64,000 nt of DNA from an uncultured Spirochaetales bacterium. Lineage in GTDB: Bacteria > Spirochaetota > Spirochaetia > Sphaerochaetales > Sphaerochaetaceae. The position numbers and the translations under genes were made by a program. Positions 34,400 through 43,676 of this stretch are shown here, in pieces; position 1 is the first letter of the stretch, and each line of letters opens with the position of its first letter. The notes under the pieces are model-generated. The model ran no database searches, had not been told where the DNA came from, and worked only from the letters and a program-made list of their open reading frames with translations. Location: positions 1 to 64,000 of the forward strand of contig CALXXN010000001.1 of NCBI GenBank assembly GCA_944392695.1, read 5' to 3'.

Positions 34400-35773
34400 G
34401 TGGCCAAGGAAGGTGGAAGGAAGCGCAAGCGTCGCATAGCAGGATGGTTCTCGCAGAACGACAGGGAGTCACTGCTTGTCGGCATCACGACGACTGTCGC
34501 CTTCCTGGGCATCGCCGTCATGATCATCTTCATGGCAGATGTCGTCATCTCCTCTGAGCGGCTGCAGATGACCAACGATATCGAGCGCAGCTTCAACGAC
34601 ATCATCTTCGCCCTTGACCAGGGACGGACCCAGACGGGTTCGGTCATGTCGGACGACAAGGTCAATGGTGTTGGCATATACAACGCATCGGGAAGTCTCG
34701 TGATGAGCTGGGGCAGGGTGTACAACATGCTGCCTGTGGGAACGTTGACCCAGCAGATGGCTGAGGTGGGCGATTCTGTCATTGTCAGTTTCGACGAGGA
34801 TTCCCGGACAGCTGAGTACATACGCTTCGTGCAACATCCATTGATGAGTTCGACAAGCCTGCTGTCGGCGGCCTTCACAGGTGCCTCCGCACTTAGTGAC
34901 CAGTCGCATTTCATCTTCATCTCCTTCGATGGAAGCGAGTACATCAGCCAGCGCAACATGATCCGCCTTGTCTCCCTCCTGGCGATTGCCGGAGTGATCC
35001 TCCTCTACGTGTTCGTCATGAGCACGAACAGGGAGAACCGGCAGTACAAGGAGAAGATGGCCAAGCAGGACAACCTGGCAGCCCTGGGGCAGGCGGCACG
35101 TACCTTGACTCATGAAATCAAGAACCCACTTAGTGCGATCACGATCCAGGTCGCACTCCTCAAGCGCCAGCTCAGGGATTCAGAGTACCTCGATGAGGTC
35201 ACTTTGATTGAGAGCGAGACCCAGCGCTTGATCCACCTGACGAACCGGGTCTCAGACTTCCTGCGCAACCCAGAGGGCCAGCCAGAACAGGTCGATGTCG
35301 CAGCCATGGTCGATCAGCTTGTGCCACTCTTTGCCTACCCTGTGAAGGTCCTGGAAGGAAGCCTCAAGCATGCCTATGTCCTTTTCGACCAGGACAGGTT
35401 GCGCTCAGTGATTGAGAACATCATCAAGAATGGTTGTGAAAGCTGTGAGGGCCGCGACCCCCAGGTGGAGATTGAAATCGTGCTTGGACGTGGTGGCATG
35501 TATCACATCTACATACGCGACCGCGGTGATGGCATACAGGGGGATCCTGAGAAATTGTTCGATCCCTTCTACACGACAAAAATCCATGGTTCCGGTATAG
35601 GACTTGCGATTTCACGTCAGTTCCTCCAGGCCCGTGGTGGTGACATCAAGCTGAGCCCACGTCCAGGAGGGGGGACGGTTGTCGAGTTGGTCATCGCGAA
35701 GTATTCTTTCGTACAGGAGCTCGTCGTCCAAGGTGCCCGGAGGAAGAAGGAGAAGGGGGGCCTTGGCCGCTAG
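34400..35773 (+). CDS. Sensor histidine kinase of the efflux operon
   Basis: The 457-residue protein has two membrane helices (about 25-48 and 188-207) around a 140-residue periplasmic sensor. HisKA follows with H238 in LTHEIKNPLSA, then an HATPase domain with NIIKNGCES, RDRGDGI and the GSGIGLAISRQFLQARGGDI lid. It is probably the partner of the NtrC-type regulator encoded 15 bases downstream. GTG 34400 starts the frame behind AGGAA. Since it follows the pump genes directly, it may sense pump substrate or envelope stress (inference). A basic tail ends the protein. Confidence 0.92.
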   Translation: MAKEGGRKRKRRIAGWFSQNDRESLLVGITTTVAFLGIAVMIIFMADVVISSERLQMTNDIERSFNDIIFALDQGRTQTGSVMSDDKVNGVGIYNASGSLVMSWGRVYNMLPVGTLTQQMAEVGDSVIVSFDEDSRTAEYIRFVQHPLMSSTSLLSAAFTGASALSDQSHFIFISFDGSEYISQRNMIRLVSLLAIAGVILLYVFVMSTNRENRQYKEKMAKQDNLAALGQAARTLTHEIKNPLSAITIQVALLKRQLRDSEYLDEVTLIESETQRLIHLTNRVSDFLRNPEGQPEQVDVAAMVDQLVPLFAYPVKVLEGSLKHAYVLFDQDRLRSVIENIIKNGCESCEGRDPQVEIEIVLGRGGMYHIYIRDRGDGIQGDPEKLFDPFYTTKIHGSGIGLAISRQFLQARGGDIKLSPRPGGGTVVELVIAKYSFVQELVVQGARRKKEKGGLGR

Positions 35774-35788
35774 CCGCTGGAGGTTTCC

Positions 35789-37141
35789 ATGAAGGTCTTG
35801 ATCGTAGATGACGAAGTCAACATCCGTACGACGATGGGGCGTTTCTTCGCCATCGAGGACATAGACTCAGATGGTGCTGAGAACGGACTTTCCGCACAAA
35901 GGATGCTGAAGGAGACGGCCTATGATGCCGTCCTCGTCGATCTCAGGATGCCTGGCATGGATGGTCTTGAACTGATCCGATGGATCCGGGCCGAGGGCTT
36001 CCGCATGCCTGTGATCATGATCAGCGCCCATGGTGACATCTCCGATGCCGTGACAGCTTTGAAGGAAGGTGCGCAGGACTATATCGTCAAACCCTTCGAC
36101 CCAGAGGAGCTGTGCATAAAGATCAAGAGCCTCGTCGAATCATCGAACCTCCGCAACGTGGTGGAGAACGCCAAGGCCTCCAGCGAGGACAGCTGCTCCT
36201 TTGTCGGAGAGGCTCCCGCCATGGCCAGGATAAAGGAACTGATCCGCAAGACAGCCCCTTCATCGGCCACCGTGCTGATCACTGGTGAGTCAGGCACTGG
36301 CAAGGAGGTCGTCGCCCGCGAGATCCACGCCAAATCATCAGTCAGCAATGGCCCCTTCGTGGCGATAAACATCGGTGGTGTTCCTGAGAACCTTCTTGAA
36401 AGCGAGCTCTTCGGCTATGAGAAGGGTGCCTTCACTGGTGCTGTCAGCCGCAAGACCGGCATGTTTGAACTGGCATCTGGTGGTACGCTCTTCCTTGACG
36501 AGATCGGCGACATGCCCCTGTCGTTACAGGTCAAGATCCTCCGTGTCCTCCAGGACCGCAAGATCACGCGACTTGGTGGTACCAGTCCCATGCCGATCAA
36601 TGCCAGGATCATTGCCGCGACCAACAAGGACCTTGAAGCCATGGTAAGGGATGGAAGCTTCCGCGAGGACCTCTTCTACCGCCTCAATGTGGTAAGGATC
36701 GAGATCCCTCCACTGCGTGAGCGTGCGGATGACATCCCCCTCCTGGCTGCCAACATCATAGGCCGCTATAACCGGACCATGGGTACTAAGATCACCGGTT
36801 TCACTCCAGAAGCCCTTGAGATGCTCAAGAGACATGAGTTCTATGGGAACGTCAGGGAACTTGAGAACATCCTGGAGCGTACAATGATTTTCGCAGAAGG
36901 CAGCATCATACGTGTTGAGGATCTTGACCTGCGTGGCTCTGTCTCACGCCCAGGGACTGTGCACAACCAAGGTGAGGCGGCTGTCAATGAAGGTGCTGTC
37001 ACACTGAAGGATATTGAGAAGAACGCCATCATACGTTCATTGCAGCGCTGGGAGGGCAACCGCACCCACGCCGCCGAGGAACTGGGGATCAGCAGACGTA
37101 CCCTTATCAGCAAGATCGCTGAGTATGGAATCCAGCTGTAA
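35789..37141 (+). CDS. NtrC family sigma54-dependent response regulator
   Basis: The 450-residue protein has a receiver domain with phosphate acceptor D51 (VLVDLRMPGMDGL). The AAA+ domain has Walker A GESGTGKE (166-173), GAFTGA (213-218) for contact with sigma54 and Walker B GTLFLDEIG. A C-terminal Fis-type helix-turn-helix follows (NRTHAAEELGISRRTLISKI). The intact GAFTGA loop means it should act at sigma54 promoters. No convincing -24/-12 element (GG-N10-GC) was identified by eye in front of the efflux operon. It follows the kinase gene by 15 bases and ends the operon. Confidence 0.93.
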   Translation: MKVLIVDDEVNIRTTMGRFFAIEDIDSDGAENGLSAQRMLKETAYDAVLVDLRMPGMDGLELIRWIRAEGFRMPVIMISAHGDISDAVTALKEGAQDYIVKPFDPEELCIKIKSLVESSNLRNVVENAKASSEDSCSFVGEAPAMARIKELIRKTAPSSATVLITGESGTGKEVVAREIHAKSSVSNGPFVAINIGGVPENLLESELFGYEKGAFTGAVSRKTGMFELASGGTLFLDEIGDMPLSLQVKILRVLQDRKITRLGGTSPMPINARIIAATNKDLEAMVRDGSFREDLFYRLNVVRIEIPPLRERADDIPLLAANIIGRYNRTMGTKITGFTPEALEMLKRHEFYGNVRELENILERTMIFAEGSIIRVEDLDLRGSVSRPGTVHNQGEAAVNEGAVTLKDIEKNAIIRSLQRWEGNRTHAAEELGISRRTLISKIAEYGIQL

Positions 37142-37166
37142 TCCCATTTGGGACTCATTTGACGCC

Positions 37167-37196
37167 TTGAAACGCGCTTTGCCCCTGTGCTAAGCT
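37167..37196 (+). promoter_or_regulatory. Candidate leaderless promoter of the Crp-family gene
   Basis: TTGAAA (37167-37172), 18 bases, TAAGCT (37191-37196), then 7 bases to the ATG at 37204. No ribosome site is present. Confidence 0.45.
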
Positions 37197-37203
37197 CGCT
37201 TTG

Positions 37204-37803
37204 ATGCAAGACTTCAAGCACTACCTGACCACCTGTGACGCCATTGAGGGCAGGCGCCTTGCCATACGCAAGGGCCAGTTCCTTGATGACATGCGGCCTG
37301 ATGGTGAGCCTGTGCTCGTGCTGGTCGAGGAGGGCTCGGTCGAAGTCCTGGGCCGGAGCGGCACGCTTGTGAACAAGCTCGCCCCTGGTTCTGTCTTCGG
37401 TGTGGTCAACCTTTTCTCCGGAGAAGCCATGCCAAGCCGTCTCAGGGCGGTGGAGGATGCCATCCTGGTGCTCTTTCCAAAGTCAGCCGTGAGGCAGGCG
37501 ATGGACAAGGACCTGGCTTTCCTCCATGCCTATTGCCGTCTCTTGAATGACAGGCTTGGCTTCCTTATGTCGAGGATCTCACTTCTTTCCTTGAAGTCGA
37601 ACAGGCAGCGTGTGGCCGCCTGGGTCCTTGATGGAATGCCTGGCCTGTTCAAGCGGCGTGAGGAGCTGGCCGGGTATCTGGCGATCAGCCGTTCGGCGCT
37701 CTTCAGGGAGCTGTCCTACTTCACTGATGTGGGTGCGCTCCGTGTCGAGGGGGATGTGATTGAGGTCCTGGATGAGGGAAAACTGATGGAGGTGTTGAGA
37801 TGA
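37204..37803 (+). CDS. Crp/Fnr family transcription regulator
   Basis: The 199-residue protein has a cyclic-nucleotide-binding-like barrel (GEPVLVLVEEGSVEVL, APGSVFGVVNLFSG), a long dimer helix and a C-terminal winged helix (RREELAGYLAISRSALFRELSYFTDVGALRV). No cysteine cluster for Fe-S binding and no clear cAMP-contact residues are visible, so the ligand is unknown. It starts an operon with three ABC importer genes and overlaps the binding-protein gene by four bases (ATGA). It probably regulates that importer, possibly itself too. Confidence 0.85.
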   Translation: MQDFKHYLTTCDAIEGRRLAIRKGQFLDDMRPDGEPVLVLVEEGSVEVLGRSGTLVNKLAPGSVFGVVNLFSGEAMPSRLRAVEDAILVLFPKSAVRQAMDKDLAFLHAYCRLLNDRLGFLMSRISLLSLKSNRQRVAAWVLDGMPGLFKRREELAGYLAISRSALFRELSYFTDVGALRVEGDVIEVLDEGKLMEVLR

Positions 37804-38747
37804 GGAAGATCCTCATGATGCTTGTCTGTACAATCATCGTGCTGCTTCCGCTGGCTGCGGATGATGCCACACCTGTGCGTGTGGCCGCACTGCGTGGACC
37901 TACGGCCATGGGCTTGGTTGGTCTGATGGATGAGGCTTCAAATGGTCCTGTGAATGGTAATGATTATACGTTCTCGATTGTTGGAAGCCCAACGGAAATC
38001 ACTCCCATGCTTGTGCGTGGCGAGGTTGATATCGCAGCAATGCCCGCCAATCTGGCATCTGTGATCTGGAACAACACGGATGGCAGGATCCAGGTGCTTG
38101 CTGTCAACACTCTTGGTGTCCTCTACATCGTTGAAAAGGGGGACAGTGTGCATTCCCTTGCCGACCTCGAAGGACGGACGATTTACGCGAGTGGCCGTGG
38201 TTCCACTCCACAGTACGCCTTGGATTACATCCTTGATGAGGCAGGCCTTTCCGATAGTGTGCGTGTTGAATGGAAGAGCGAGCATGCAGAAGCCGTCGCA
38301 GCCCTCGTCAACGATACGGATGGCGTCGCCCTCCTGCCTCAGCCCTTTGTGACGACGGCGGTCATGCAGGATTCCTCGATACGTGTCGCGCTCGACCTTA
38401 ACGAGGCTTGGGAGGAGGTCAGTCCTGAAAGCGCGCTGATTACAGGAGTCATTGTCGCCCGCACGGACTTCATCAATGAGGAGAAGGCTGCTGTCGACCA
38501 GTTCCTTGTCGATTACAAGGCCTCCACGGATTTCGCCAACAGTGATGTCGAAGGTGCGGCTGTCCTGGTCGGGCAGGCTGGCATAGTGCCTGAGGCAGTC
38601 GCCCTAAAGGCCTTGCCTGAGTGCAACATCGTCTGTATCACAGGAGATGAGCTTGAGAACGACCTCTCTGCTTATCTTGAAGTCTTGTACAACGCCAATC
38701 CCACCTCGGTAGGTGGAAGTCTGCCTGATGAGGCCTTCTACTACTGA
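37800..38747 (+). CDS. ABC importer substrate-binding protein (NMT1/SsuA-like)
   Basis: The 315-residue protein has a short signal peptide (LMMLVCTIIVLLPLAA) and a type II periplasmic-binding fold. Similarity in pattern is to NMT1/SsuA/ThiY-like proteins: VAALRGPTAMGLVGLMDEA, PTEITPMLVRGEVDIAAMPANLASVIWN, then SLADLEGRTIYASGRGSTPQYALDYIL. The small aromatic or sulfonate-type ligands of this class are candidates. No lipobox is seen, so it is likely soluble in the periplasm. It is second in a four-gene operon with regulator, permease and ATPase. Confidence 0.85.
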   Translation: MRKILMMLVCTIIVLLPLAADDATPVRVAALRGPTAMGLVGLMDEASNGPVNGNDYTFSIVGSPTEITPMLVRGEVDIAAMPANLASVIWNNTDGRIQVLAVNTLGVLYIVEKGDSVHSLADLEGRTIYASGRGSTPQYALDYILDEAGLSDSVRVEWKSEHAEAVAALVNDTDGVALLPQPFVTTAVMQDSSIRVALDLNEAWEEVSPESALITGVIVARTDFINEEKAAVDQFLVDYKASTDFANSDVEGAAVLVGQAGIVPEAVALKALPECNIVCITGDELENDLSAYLEVLYNANPTSVGGSLPDEAFYY

Positions 38748-39486
38748 GCGCATCATAAAGCTGACAGCTGTGCTCTTCTGGCTGCTCGTATGGCATGTCG
38801 CCGCAAGAGTGGTCGGGGAGCGCATACTCCTTGTCTCTCCGGTGGACGTCGTCTTGAGGCTTTTCAAGCTCCTGCAGGACGCATCCACCTGGGCATCTGC
38901 CGCCTTCTCGACACTGCGTGTCGCAGGCGGCTTCTTCCTTGCATTGCTTGCCGCCTTGGTGTTGGCCCCGCTGGCAGCTGGTTTCAAACCCATCAGGATC
39001 CTCTTGTCTCCACTTGTGCAGGCTTTCAAGACAGTGCCCGTCGCCTCGATCGTCATCGTCGTGCTGATCTGGGTCTCATCCCGCAATCTTTCGGTGATCA
39101 TCAGCTTCATGATGGTCTTCCCTGTGCTCTATACGGACATGTTGGGAGCGATTGACACGACAGACCAGCAGATGGTCGAGATGGCCCGGGTCTTCCGGCT
39201 GGGTACTTGGCAGCGCCTCCGCCTGGTGTATATACCGCAGGTCTATCCCTGGTTCCTCTCTTCGTCATCCCTTGCGTTGGGCCTTGCCTGGAAGAGCGCT
39301 GTGGCTGCCGAGGTCATCGGCATACCGCAGGGCAGCCTCGGAGAGCGGCTTTACGAGGCGAAGCTCTTCTTCGCTACTGCCGATGTCTTCGCATATACAC
39401 TGGTGATTGTAGCCTTGTCAGTGCTGTTCGAGTATGTGATGAAGGCTATCATCAAGTTCATAGGACATCGTTTGGAGGCAGTATGA
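38728..39486 (+). CDS. ABC importer permease (BPD type)
   Basis: The 252-residue protein has about six membrane helices and the EAA loop that docks on the ATPase. In that loop EMARVFRLGTWQRLRLVYIPQVYPWFLSS matches the TauC/SsuC/ThiX group. ATG 38728 was chosen because AGGTGGAAG lies just upstream; a GTG at 38713 is in frame too. The start lies inside the end of the binding-protein gene (20-base overlap), and the stop overlaps the ATPase start (ATGA). Confidence 0.87.
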   Translation: MRPSTTERIIKLTAVLFWLLVWHVAARVVGERILLVSPVDVVLRLFKLLQDASTWASAAFSTLRVAGGFFLALLAALVLAPLAAGFKPIRILLSPLVQAFKTVPVASIVIVVLIWVSSRNLSVIISFMMVFPVLYTDMLGAIDTTDQQMVEMARVFRLGTWQRLRLVYIPQVYPWFLSSSSLALGLAWKSAVAAEVIGIPQGSLGERLYEAKLFFATADVFAYTLVIVALSVLFEYVMKAIIKFIGHRLEAV

Positions 39487-40043
39487 AAGGCATGTTCACA
39501 AAGCATTATGATGGAGTGGCCGTACTGGATGGCTTCATCCTCGACGTTGTGGACGGGGCCATGAACAGGATCACAGGGCCCTCTGGCCGTGGCAAGACGA
39601 CACTGCTGCGCCTGGTCGCCGGCTTGGAACCTGATGAGGCAGATTGTGCTGACTTCAAGGGGCGGACGGTCTCCATGCTCTTCCAAGAAGACCGCCTTGC
39701 GATGACAATGGGCATGGTAAGCAATTTGCGTCATGCCCTGGGCCGGGATGTGGGCCTTGATGCCATCCTGTCGATGCTAAATGAACTTGGCTTGGAGGAT
39801 CATGATAAGCGTGTTGATGAATGTTCTGGTGGTATGAGGCGGCGCATAGCGCTTGCCAGGGCCTTGCTGGCACATTCCGAACTCCTGATCCTGGATGAAC
39901 CATTCACAGGACTTGACCCTGGCAGCCGTCGTCTTGCCTGCGAGGCGATAGTGCGTCATCAAGATGGCCGCACCGTCCTGGTCGTCACCCATGAGGATGA
40001 TGACGAGGTCCTGCTGCCAATCGCCCGCACGATAGCGCTGTAG
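39483..40043 (+). CDS. Small ABC importer ATPase
   Basis: The 186-residue protein has all ATPase motifs: Walker A GPSGRGKTT near residue 32, a Q-loop in LFQEDRL, signature ECSGGMRRRIALARAL, Walker B LLILDEPFTGLD and switch histidine in VVTHEDDDE. It is about 60 residues shorter than TauB/SsuB, lacking the C-terminal extension and much of the usual N-terminal strand region. The frame is intact, so it may be a reduced but working subunit. The start is ATG 39483, overlapping the permease stop; the frame is open upstream to 39207, but that part is inside the permease gene. Confidence 0.87.
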   Translation: MKGMFTKHYDGVAVLDGFILDVVDGAMNRITGPSGRGKTTLLRLVAGLEPDEADCADFKGRTVSMLFQEDRLAMTMGMVSNLRHALGRDVGLDAILSMLNELGLEDHDKRVDECSGGMRRRIALARALLAHSELLILDEPFTGLDPGSRRLACEAIVRHQDGRTVLVVTHEDDDEVLLPIARTIAL

Positions 40044-40051
40044 TGATGCCA

Positions 40052-40080
40052 TTGCGGCTAAGGGGCCGCTTGGTTAACAT
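40052..40080 (+). promoter_or_regulatory. Candidate leaderless promoter of pepF
   Basis: TTGCGG (40052-40057), 17 bases, TAACAT (40075-40080), then GGGGAT and the ATG at 40087. The inverted repeat GCGGC/GCCGC (40055-40070) overlaps the -35 and spacer. Confidence 0.45.
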
Positions 40081-40086
40081 GGGGAT

Positions 40087-41808
40087 ATGAATGAAGGACA
40101 TCTCCCCCATTGGGACCTTGGCAGCATTTTCAGTACGTCGGATGATTTCCGCCGTGGCATTGATGACGTCGGATCTGGTTGCACCGCGATCAGCCAGATG
40201 ATGGATGATGGTGCCTCACTTAAGGAGGTGCTGGGGCCATACGAGGACCTCATGGCCCGCTATGAGACGCTCTCCGCATATGCCTCATCCGATCTTTCGA
40301 CAGACACAGGTGACAGCAGGAGGCTACGTGCCGTGACTGATGTGGAAGCCCTGGGATTGTCAGTCAAGGCGCTTGAGCAACGCTTCCTCACACATCTGAC
40401 AACCCATCAGGGTGAGCTTTCTGATGAAGCCCTTTCTTCCCATGCTTATGTGTTAGGCCATATGAATGAAGAGGCCCGTCATCGGATGAGCGGGGCCGAG
40501 GAGGCCTTGGCCGCCGACCTCAACAGGAGTGGTGCTTACGCATTTGAACGTCTCTTCGACCGTCTGACAAGTACTGCGGAGGACGGAGGCCGTTCCCTTA
40601 ATGAGCTGCGTGGAGATGCTTACAGCGCAGACAAGGACTTGCGGGCCAGTTCCTACAAGAGGGAGAAGGATGCGCTACGCCGTATCCAGGATCCTGTGGC
40701 CGCCTGCCTCAATGCGATCAAGGGCAGTTGCCTGACGATAGAGGCCCGCCAAGGATGGAAAGGCCCTCTTGAGCACAGCCTCTTCATATCCAGATTGGAG
40801 CCGGGGTCGCTCGATGCCCTTCTTGGTGCGATCGAGGACTCCCTTGGCATGTTCCACCGTTACCTGAGGACAAAAGCCAGGTTGCTTGGTGAGGAAAAAC
40901 TGCCTTGGAGCGATCTTTTCGCACCAATCCAGCTACCAGGTCTTGAAAACAGGACGTATTCATTTGATGAGGCACGTGAGCTGGTCGAGGATGCTTTCTC
41001 TTCATTCTCACCTAGGCTTGGGGCTTTCGCCATGAAGGCCTTTGGTTCTGGGTGGATTGATGCCGAGCCGCGTCCTGGCAAGGTTGGTGGTGCCTATGAT
41101 GTGGCCTTCCCCTCTGTCGGCGAGAGCCGTGTGCTTACAAATTTCACAGGAGACTGGTCTTCTGTATCGACGCTAGCACATGAGCTAGGCCATGCCTACC
41201 ATGATTCGCAGGTGGCAGGCCTGCCATATTTGCTTGGTGTCTACCCGATGACCTTGGCTGAGACCGCCAGCATATTCAGTGAACAGCTCCTGTTCCAGCG
41301 TGAGCTCTCACGCCGTGATGAGCGTTCCGCAATCCCCCTGATAGAGAGTTTCGTCTCTGATACGACCCAGGTCTGTGTCGACATACTCTCACGCTATCTC
41401 TTCGAGAGCAGGCTCTTTGAGAAACGCAGGGAGGGGGAGCTCTCGGCACAGGAACTATCAGCCTTGATGCTCTCTGCCCAGGAGGACAGCTATGGCGATG
41501 CGCTTTGCGACAAGCATGAGCTGATGTGGGCGGTGAAGGGTCATTATTATTCGTTGGACTTCAGTTTCTACAATTATCCCTATGCCTTTGGCCAGCTCTT
41601 CGCACTTGGTCTTCATGCCTCAGGCCAGGGTGACCCCTCATTCCCAGCTCGTTATGACCAGCTGCTCGCCTCCACAGGTGGCATGAGCTGCGAAGCTGTT
41701 GCTGCCATGGCTGGAATTGATATCACGGACAAGGCGTTCTGGCTTTCCGGACTTGATGTCGTAGGGGAATACGTAAGGAGGTTGGAAGACTTTGCTTCTC
41801 ACATGTGA
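40087..41808 (+). CDS. pepF: Oligoendopeptidase F (M3B)
   Basis: PepF is a cytoplasmic zinc peptidase that cuts short peptides. The 573-residue length fits the family (about 600). The zinc site is HELGHAYHD (365-373) with the downstream glutamate in MTLAETASIFSE. The C-terminal helix has the substrate tyrosines in YYSLDFSFYNYPYAFGQLFALG. No signal peptide is seen. The gene has no ribosome site but a well-placed promoter for a leaderless transcript. The downstream rlmD-like gene starts inside its end, so the two are co-transcribed. Confidence 0.95.
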   Translation: MNEGHLPHWDLGSIFSTSDDFRRGIDDVGSGCTAISQMMDDGASLKEVLGPYEDLMARYETLSAYASSDLSTDTGDSRRLRAVTDVEALGLSVKALEQRFLTHLTTHQGELSDEALSSHAYVLGHMNEEARHRMSGAEEALAADLNRSGAYAFERLFDRLTSTAEDGGRSLNELRGDAYSADKDLRASSYKREKDALRRIQDPVAACLNAIKGSCLTIEARQGWKGPLEHSLFISRLEPGSLDALLGAIEDSLGMFHRYLRTKARLLGEEKLPWSDLFAPIQLPGLENRTYSFDEARELVEDAFSSFSPRLGAFAMKAFGSGWIDAEPRPGKVGGAYDVAFPSVGESRVLTNFTGDWSSVSTLAHELGHAYHDSQVAGLPYLLGVYPMTLAETASIFSEQLLFQRELSRRDERSAIPLIESFVSDTTQVCVDILSRYLFESRLFEKRREGELSAQELSALMLSAQEDSYGDALCDKHELMWAVKGHYYSLDFSFYNYPYAFGQLFALGLHASGQGDPSFPARYDQLLASTGGMSCEAVAAMAGIDITDKAFWLSGLDVVGEYVRRLEDFASHM

Positions 41809-42940
41809 ACGGCTCATGACACCTTCATACGGGGTCTCCAGCACCGTAGACGGTCCAGTGCTCCTTCCTGGCCTCCTTCTAGGTGAGGTGGCCGAGGTCT
41901 CATCCATCATCAAGCGCCAGGGGCGCAAGGAGGCCGTGGTCGAAGGTGTTGTAAAACCAAGTGCGATGAGGAAGACTCCCCGCTGTCCATTGAGTGGTGT
42001 CTGTGGAGGTTGTGACTTCGATCATGTGGATGAGGTGGATGGAGCCGCCATCAAGCGCTCCCTCGTGGTCTCAAGGGTGTCGCGTGCGCTTGGATGTGAT
42101 GCCTCATCCATCTATCCAGAAGCCATCTGGGCTCCAAGCGAGGGTTACAGGGCGCGTTGCCGTGTCCATCTCTCGATGAGGGACCGCCGCATGGGATTCC
42201 TTGCCAAGAGGAGCAACGAGCTTGTCGAAGTCAGGGACTGCCCACTGCTTTCACCAAGGTTGAAGTGCTTCCTTTCAAAGCCTGATGAGTCTTTGAGGCG
42301 TGCCTGGCCCCAGGCGCTCTCCAAGGGTGTCAACAAGAAGACAGGATACGTTGAGCTCCCGCTCTTCGATGCGGATGACAGGGTCCTGATTGGCTCAGAC
42401 GAGGGCGTGAAGACAATTGGAAGCATTGCTTACAAACTCTCAGCCTCTGTGTTCTTCCAGTCAAACCCTGTCTTGATGCCACGCCTCCTGGACTTTGTGA
42501 AGGAGCATGCTTATGGGGAGCACATCATGGACCTCTACAGTGGAGTTGGCACGTTTTCAGCGCTATTCGAGGGCTCCGGGGCTATCGTAACTGCGGTTGA
42601 GAAGGATCCTTCATGTCTGGCATTCGCCCGTAAGAACGCACCTTCTGCCAACTTCTTCACGGACGATGTGGCCCTCTGGGGGCGTAAACGCAAGGATGAA
42701 GCCGACTGCATCATCGTCGATCCCCCACGTACAGGGCTTGGAGAAGACGCTTCGCGCCTTGTCTCATCTTGGAAGGCGCAGCGTATCATTTATGTGAGCT
42801 GTGACAGCCGCTCGATGGCTCGGGACCTGGCAATACTAAGCCAGGCTTACGAAGCTGTTGAGGGTCTTGTCATTGATTTCTATCCATCATCTTCGCATGA
42901 GGAGAGCGTCCTTGTGCTGGACAGGAGGCGGGATGTCTGA
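41792..42940 (+). CDS. RlmD/TrmA family uracil-5-methyltransferase
   Basis: The 382-residue protein is an RNA m5U methyltransferase. It has a [4Fe-4S] site (CPLSGVCGGCDF near residue 64, plus RDCPLL near 150), a SAM site (MDLYSGVGTFSALF near 251), DPPRTGLG near 312 and the catalytic cysteine in IIYVSCDSRSMARDL. The TRAM domain at the start is short. RlmD (U1939 of 23S rRNA) and RlmCD are the likely relatives; TrmA lacks the Fe-S cysteines. TTG 41792 was chosen because AAGGAGG lies 10 bases upstream; ATG 41816 is the alternative. It overlaps pepF by 17 bases and cutC by 8. Confidence 0.88.
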   Translation: MLLTCERLMTPSYGVSSTVDGPVLLPGLLLGEVAEVSSIIKRQGRKEAVVEGVVKPSAMRKTPRCPLSGVCGGCDFDHVDEVDGAAIKRSLVVSRVSRALGCDASSIYPEAIWAPSEGYRARCRVHLSMRDRRMGFLAKRSNELVEVRDCPLLSPRLKCFLSKPDESLRRAWPQALSKGVNKKTGYVELPLFDADDRVLIGSDEGVKTIGSIAYKLSASVFFQSNPVLMPRLLDFVKEHAYGEHIMDLYSGVGTFSALFEGSGAIVTAVEKDPSCLAFARKNAPSANFFTDDVALWGRKRKDEADCIIVDPPRTGLGEDASRLVSSWKAQRIIYVSCDSRSMARDLAILSQAYEAVEGLVIDFYPSSSHEESVLVLDRRRDV

Positions 42941-43676
42941 TCGTAAGTTGATTGAAGTGTGTCTTGGTTCGGTTGAATCTGTACTTGCCGCCGGGCGTGG
43001 TGGTGCTGACCGTGTGGAATTGTGCAGCGATCTCTTCGAAGGAGGCCTTTCCCCATCCATCGGTACTGTGCGCACCGCGCTGCGCCTGTCGTCCATACCA
43101 ATCAACGCAATGGTGCGTCCACGTGGTGGTGACTTCTGTTACAGCGATGTCGAATTCGAAGTCATGAAGGAAGAGGTCAGGGCCTTCAAGGCAGAGGGTG
43201 TGAATGGCATTGTCTTCGGCATCCTCACCGAGGATGGGCGTGTCGACATGGAGCGCTCCAAGGAGATCATCAGCCTCGCCCGTCCACTCAGCGTGACATT
43301 CCATCGGGCCTTTGACATGACGTACGACCTGGCGTCATCGCTTGAGGACCTTGTAAGCCTTGGTGTCGACCGTGTGCTTACGAGTGGTGGCGAAGCGACT
43401 GTGCCAGAGGGGGCTGAAGTGCTCCGCGACCTTGTCAGGCAGGCTGGTGACAGGATCATCGTCATGCCTGGTTGCGGGCTTAGCGAGCGCAATTTCCACC
43501 GTATGGACGGAATAATCGGAGCCAAGGAATACCATGTCGCCTTGGACGTGGAAAGCTGTAGCAGGATGCGCTTCCATCCAGGACACATCTACATGGGCGG
43601 CCTGTTGCGCCAGGATGAGTTCACCATCACCCATACTGATGAGTCCCGTGTCCGGGCAATTGTCTCTCAGCTCTGA
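42933..43676 (+). CDS. cutC: CutC family protein
   Basis: The 247-residue TIM-barrel protein matches CutC end to end: IEVCLGSVESVLAAGRGGADRVELCSDLFEGGLSPSIG, then NAMVRPRGGDFCYS, TFHRAFDMTYD, RVLTSGGEATVPEGAEVLRDLV, and MPGCGLS. CutC was linked to copper tolerance, but that role is disputed and its reaction is unknown. The start is ATG 42933 with a full AGGAGG five bases upstream. The frame is open further upstream only within rlmD. Its last 10 bases overlap the end of rlmN on the other strand. Confidence 0.93.
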   Translation: MSDRKLIEVCLGSVESVLAAGRGGADRVELCSDLFEGGLSPSIGTVRTALRLSSIPINAMVRPRGGDFCYSDVEFEVMKEEVRAFKAEGVNGIVFGILTEDGRVDMERSKEIISLARPLSVTFHRAFDMTYDLASSLEDLVSLGVDRVLTSGGEATVPEGAEVLRDLVRQAGDRIIVMPGCGLSERNFHRMDGIIGAKEYHVALDVESCSRMRFHPGHIYMGGLLRQDEFTITHTDESRVRAIVSQL

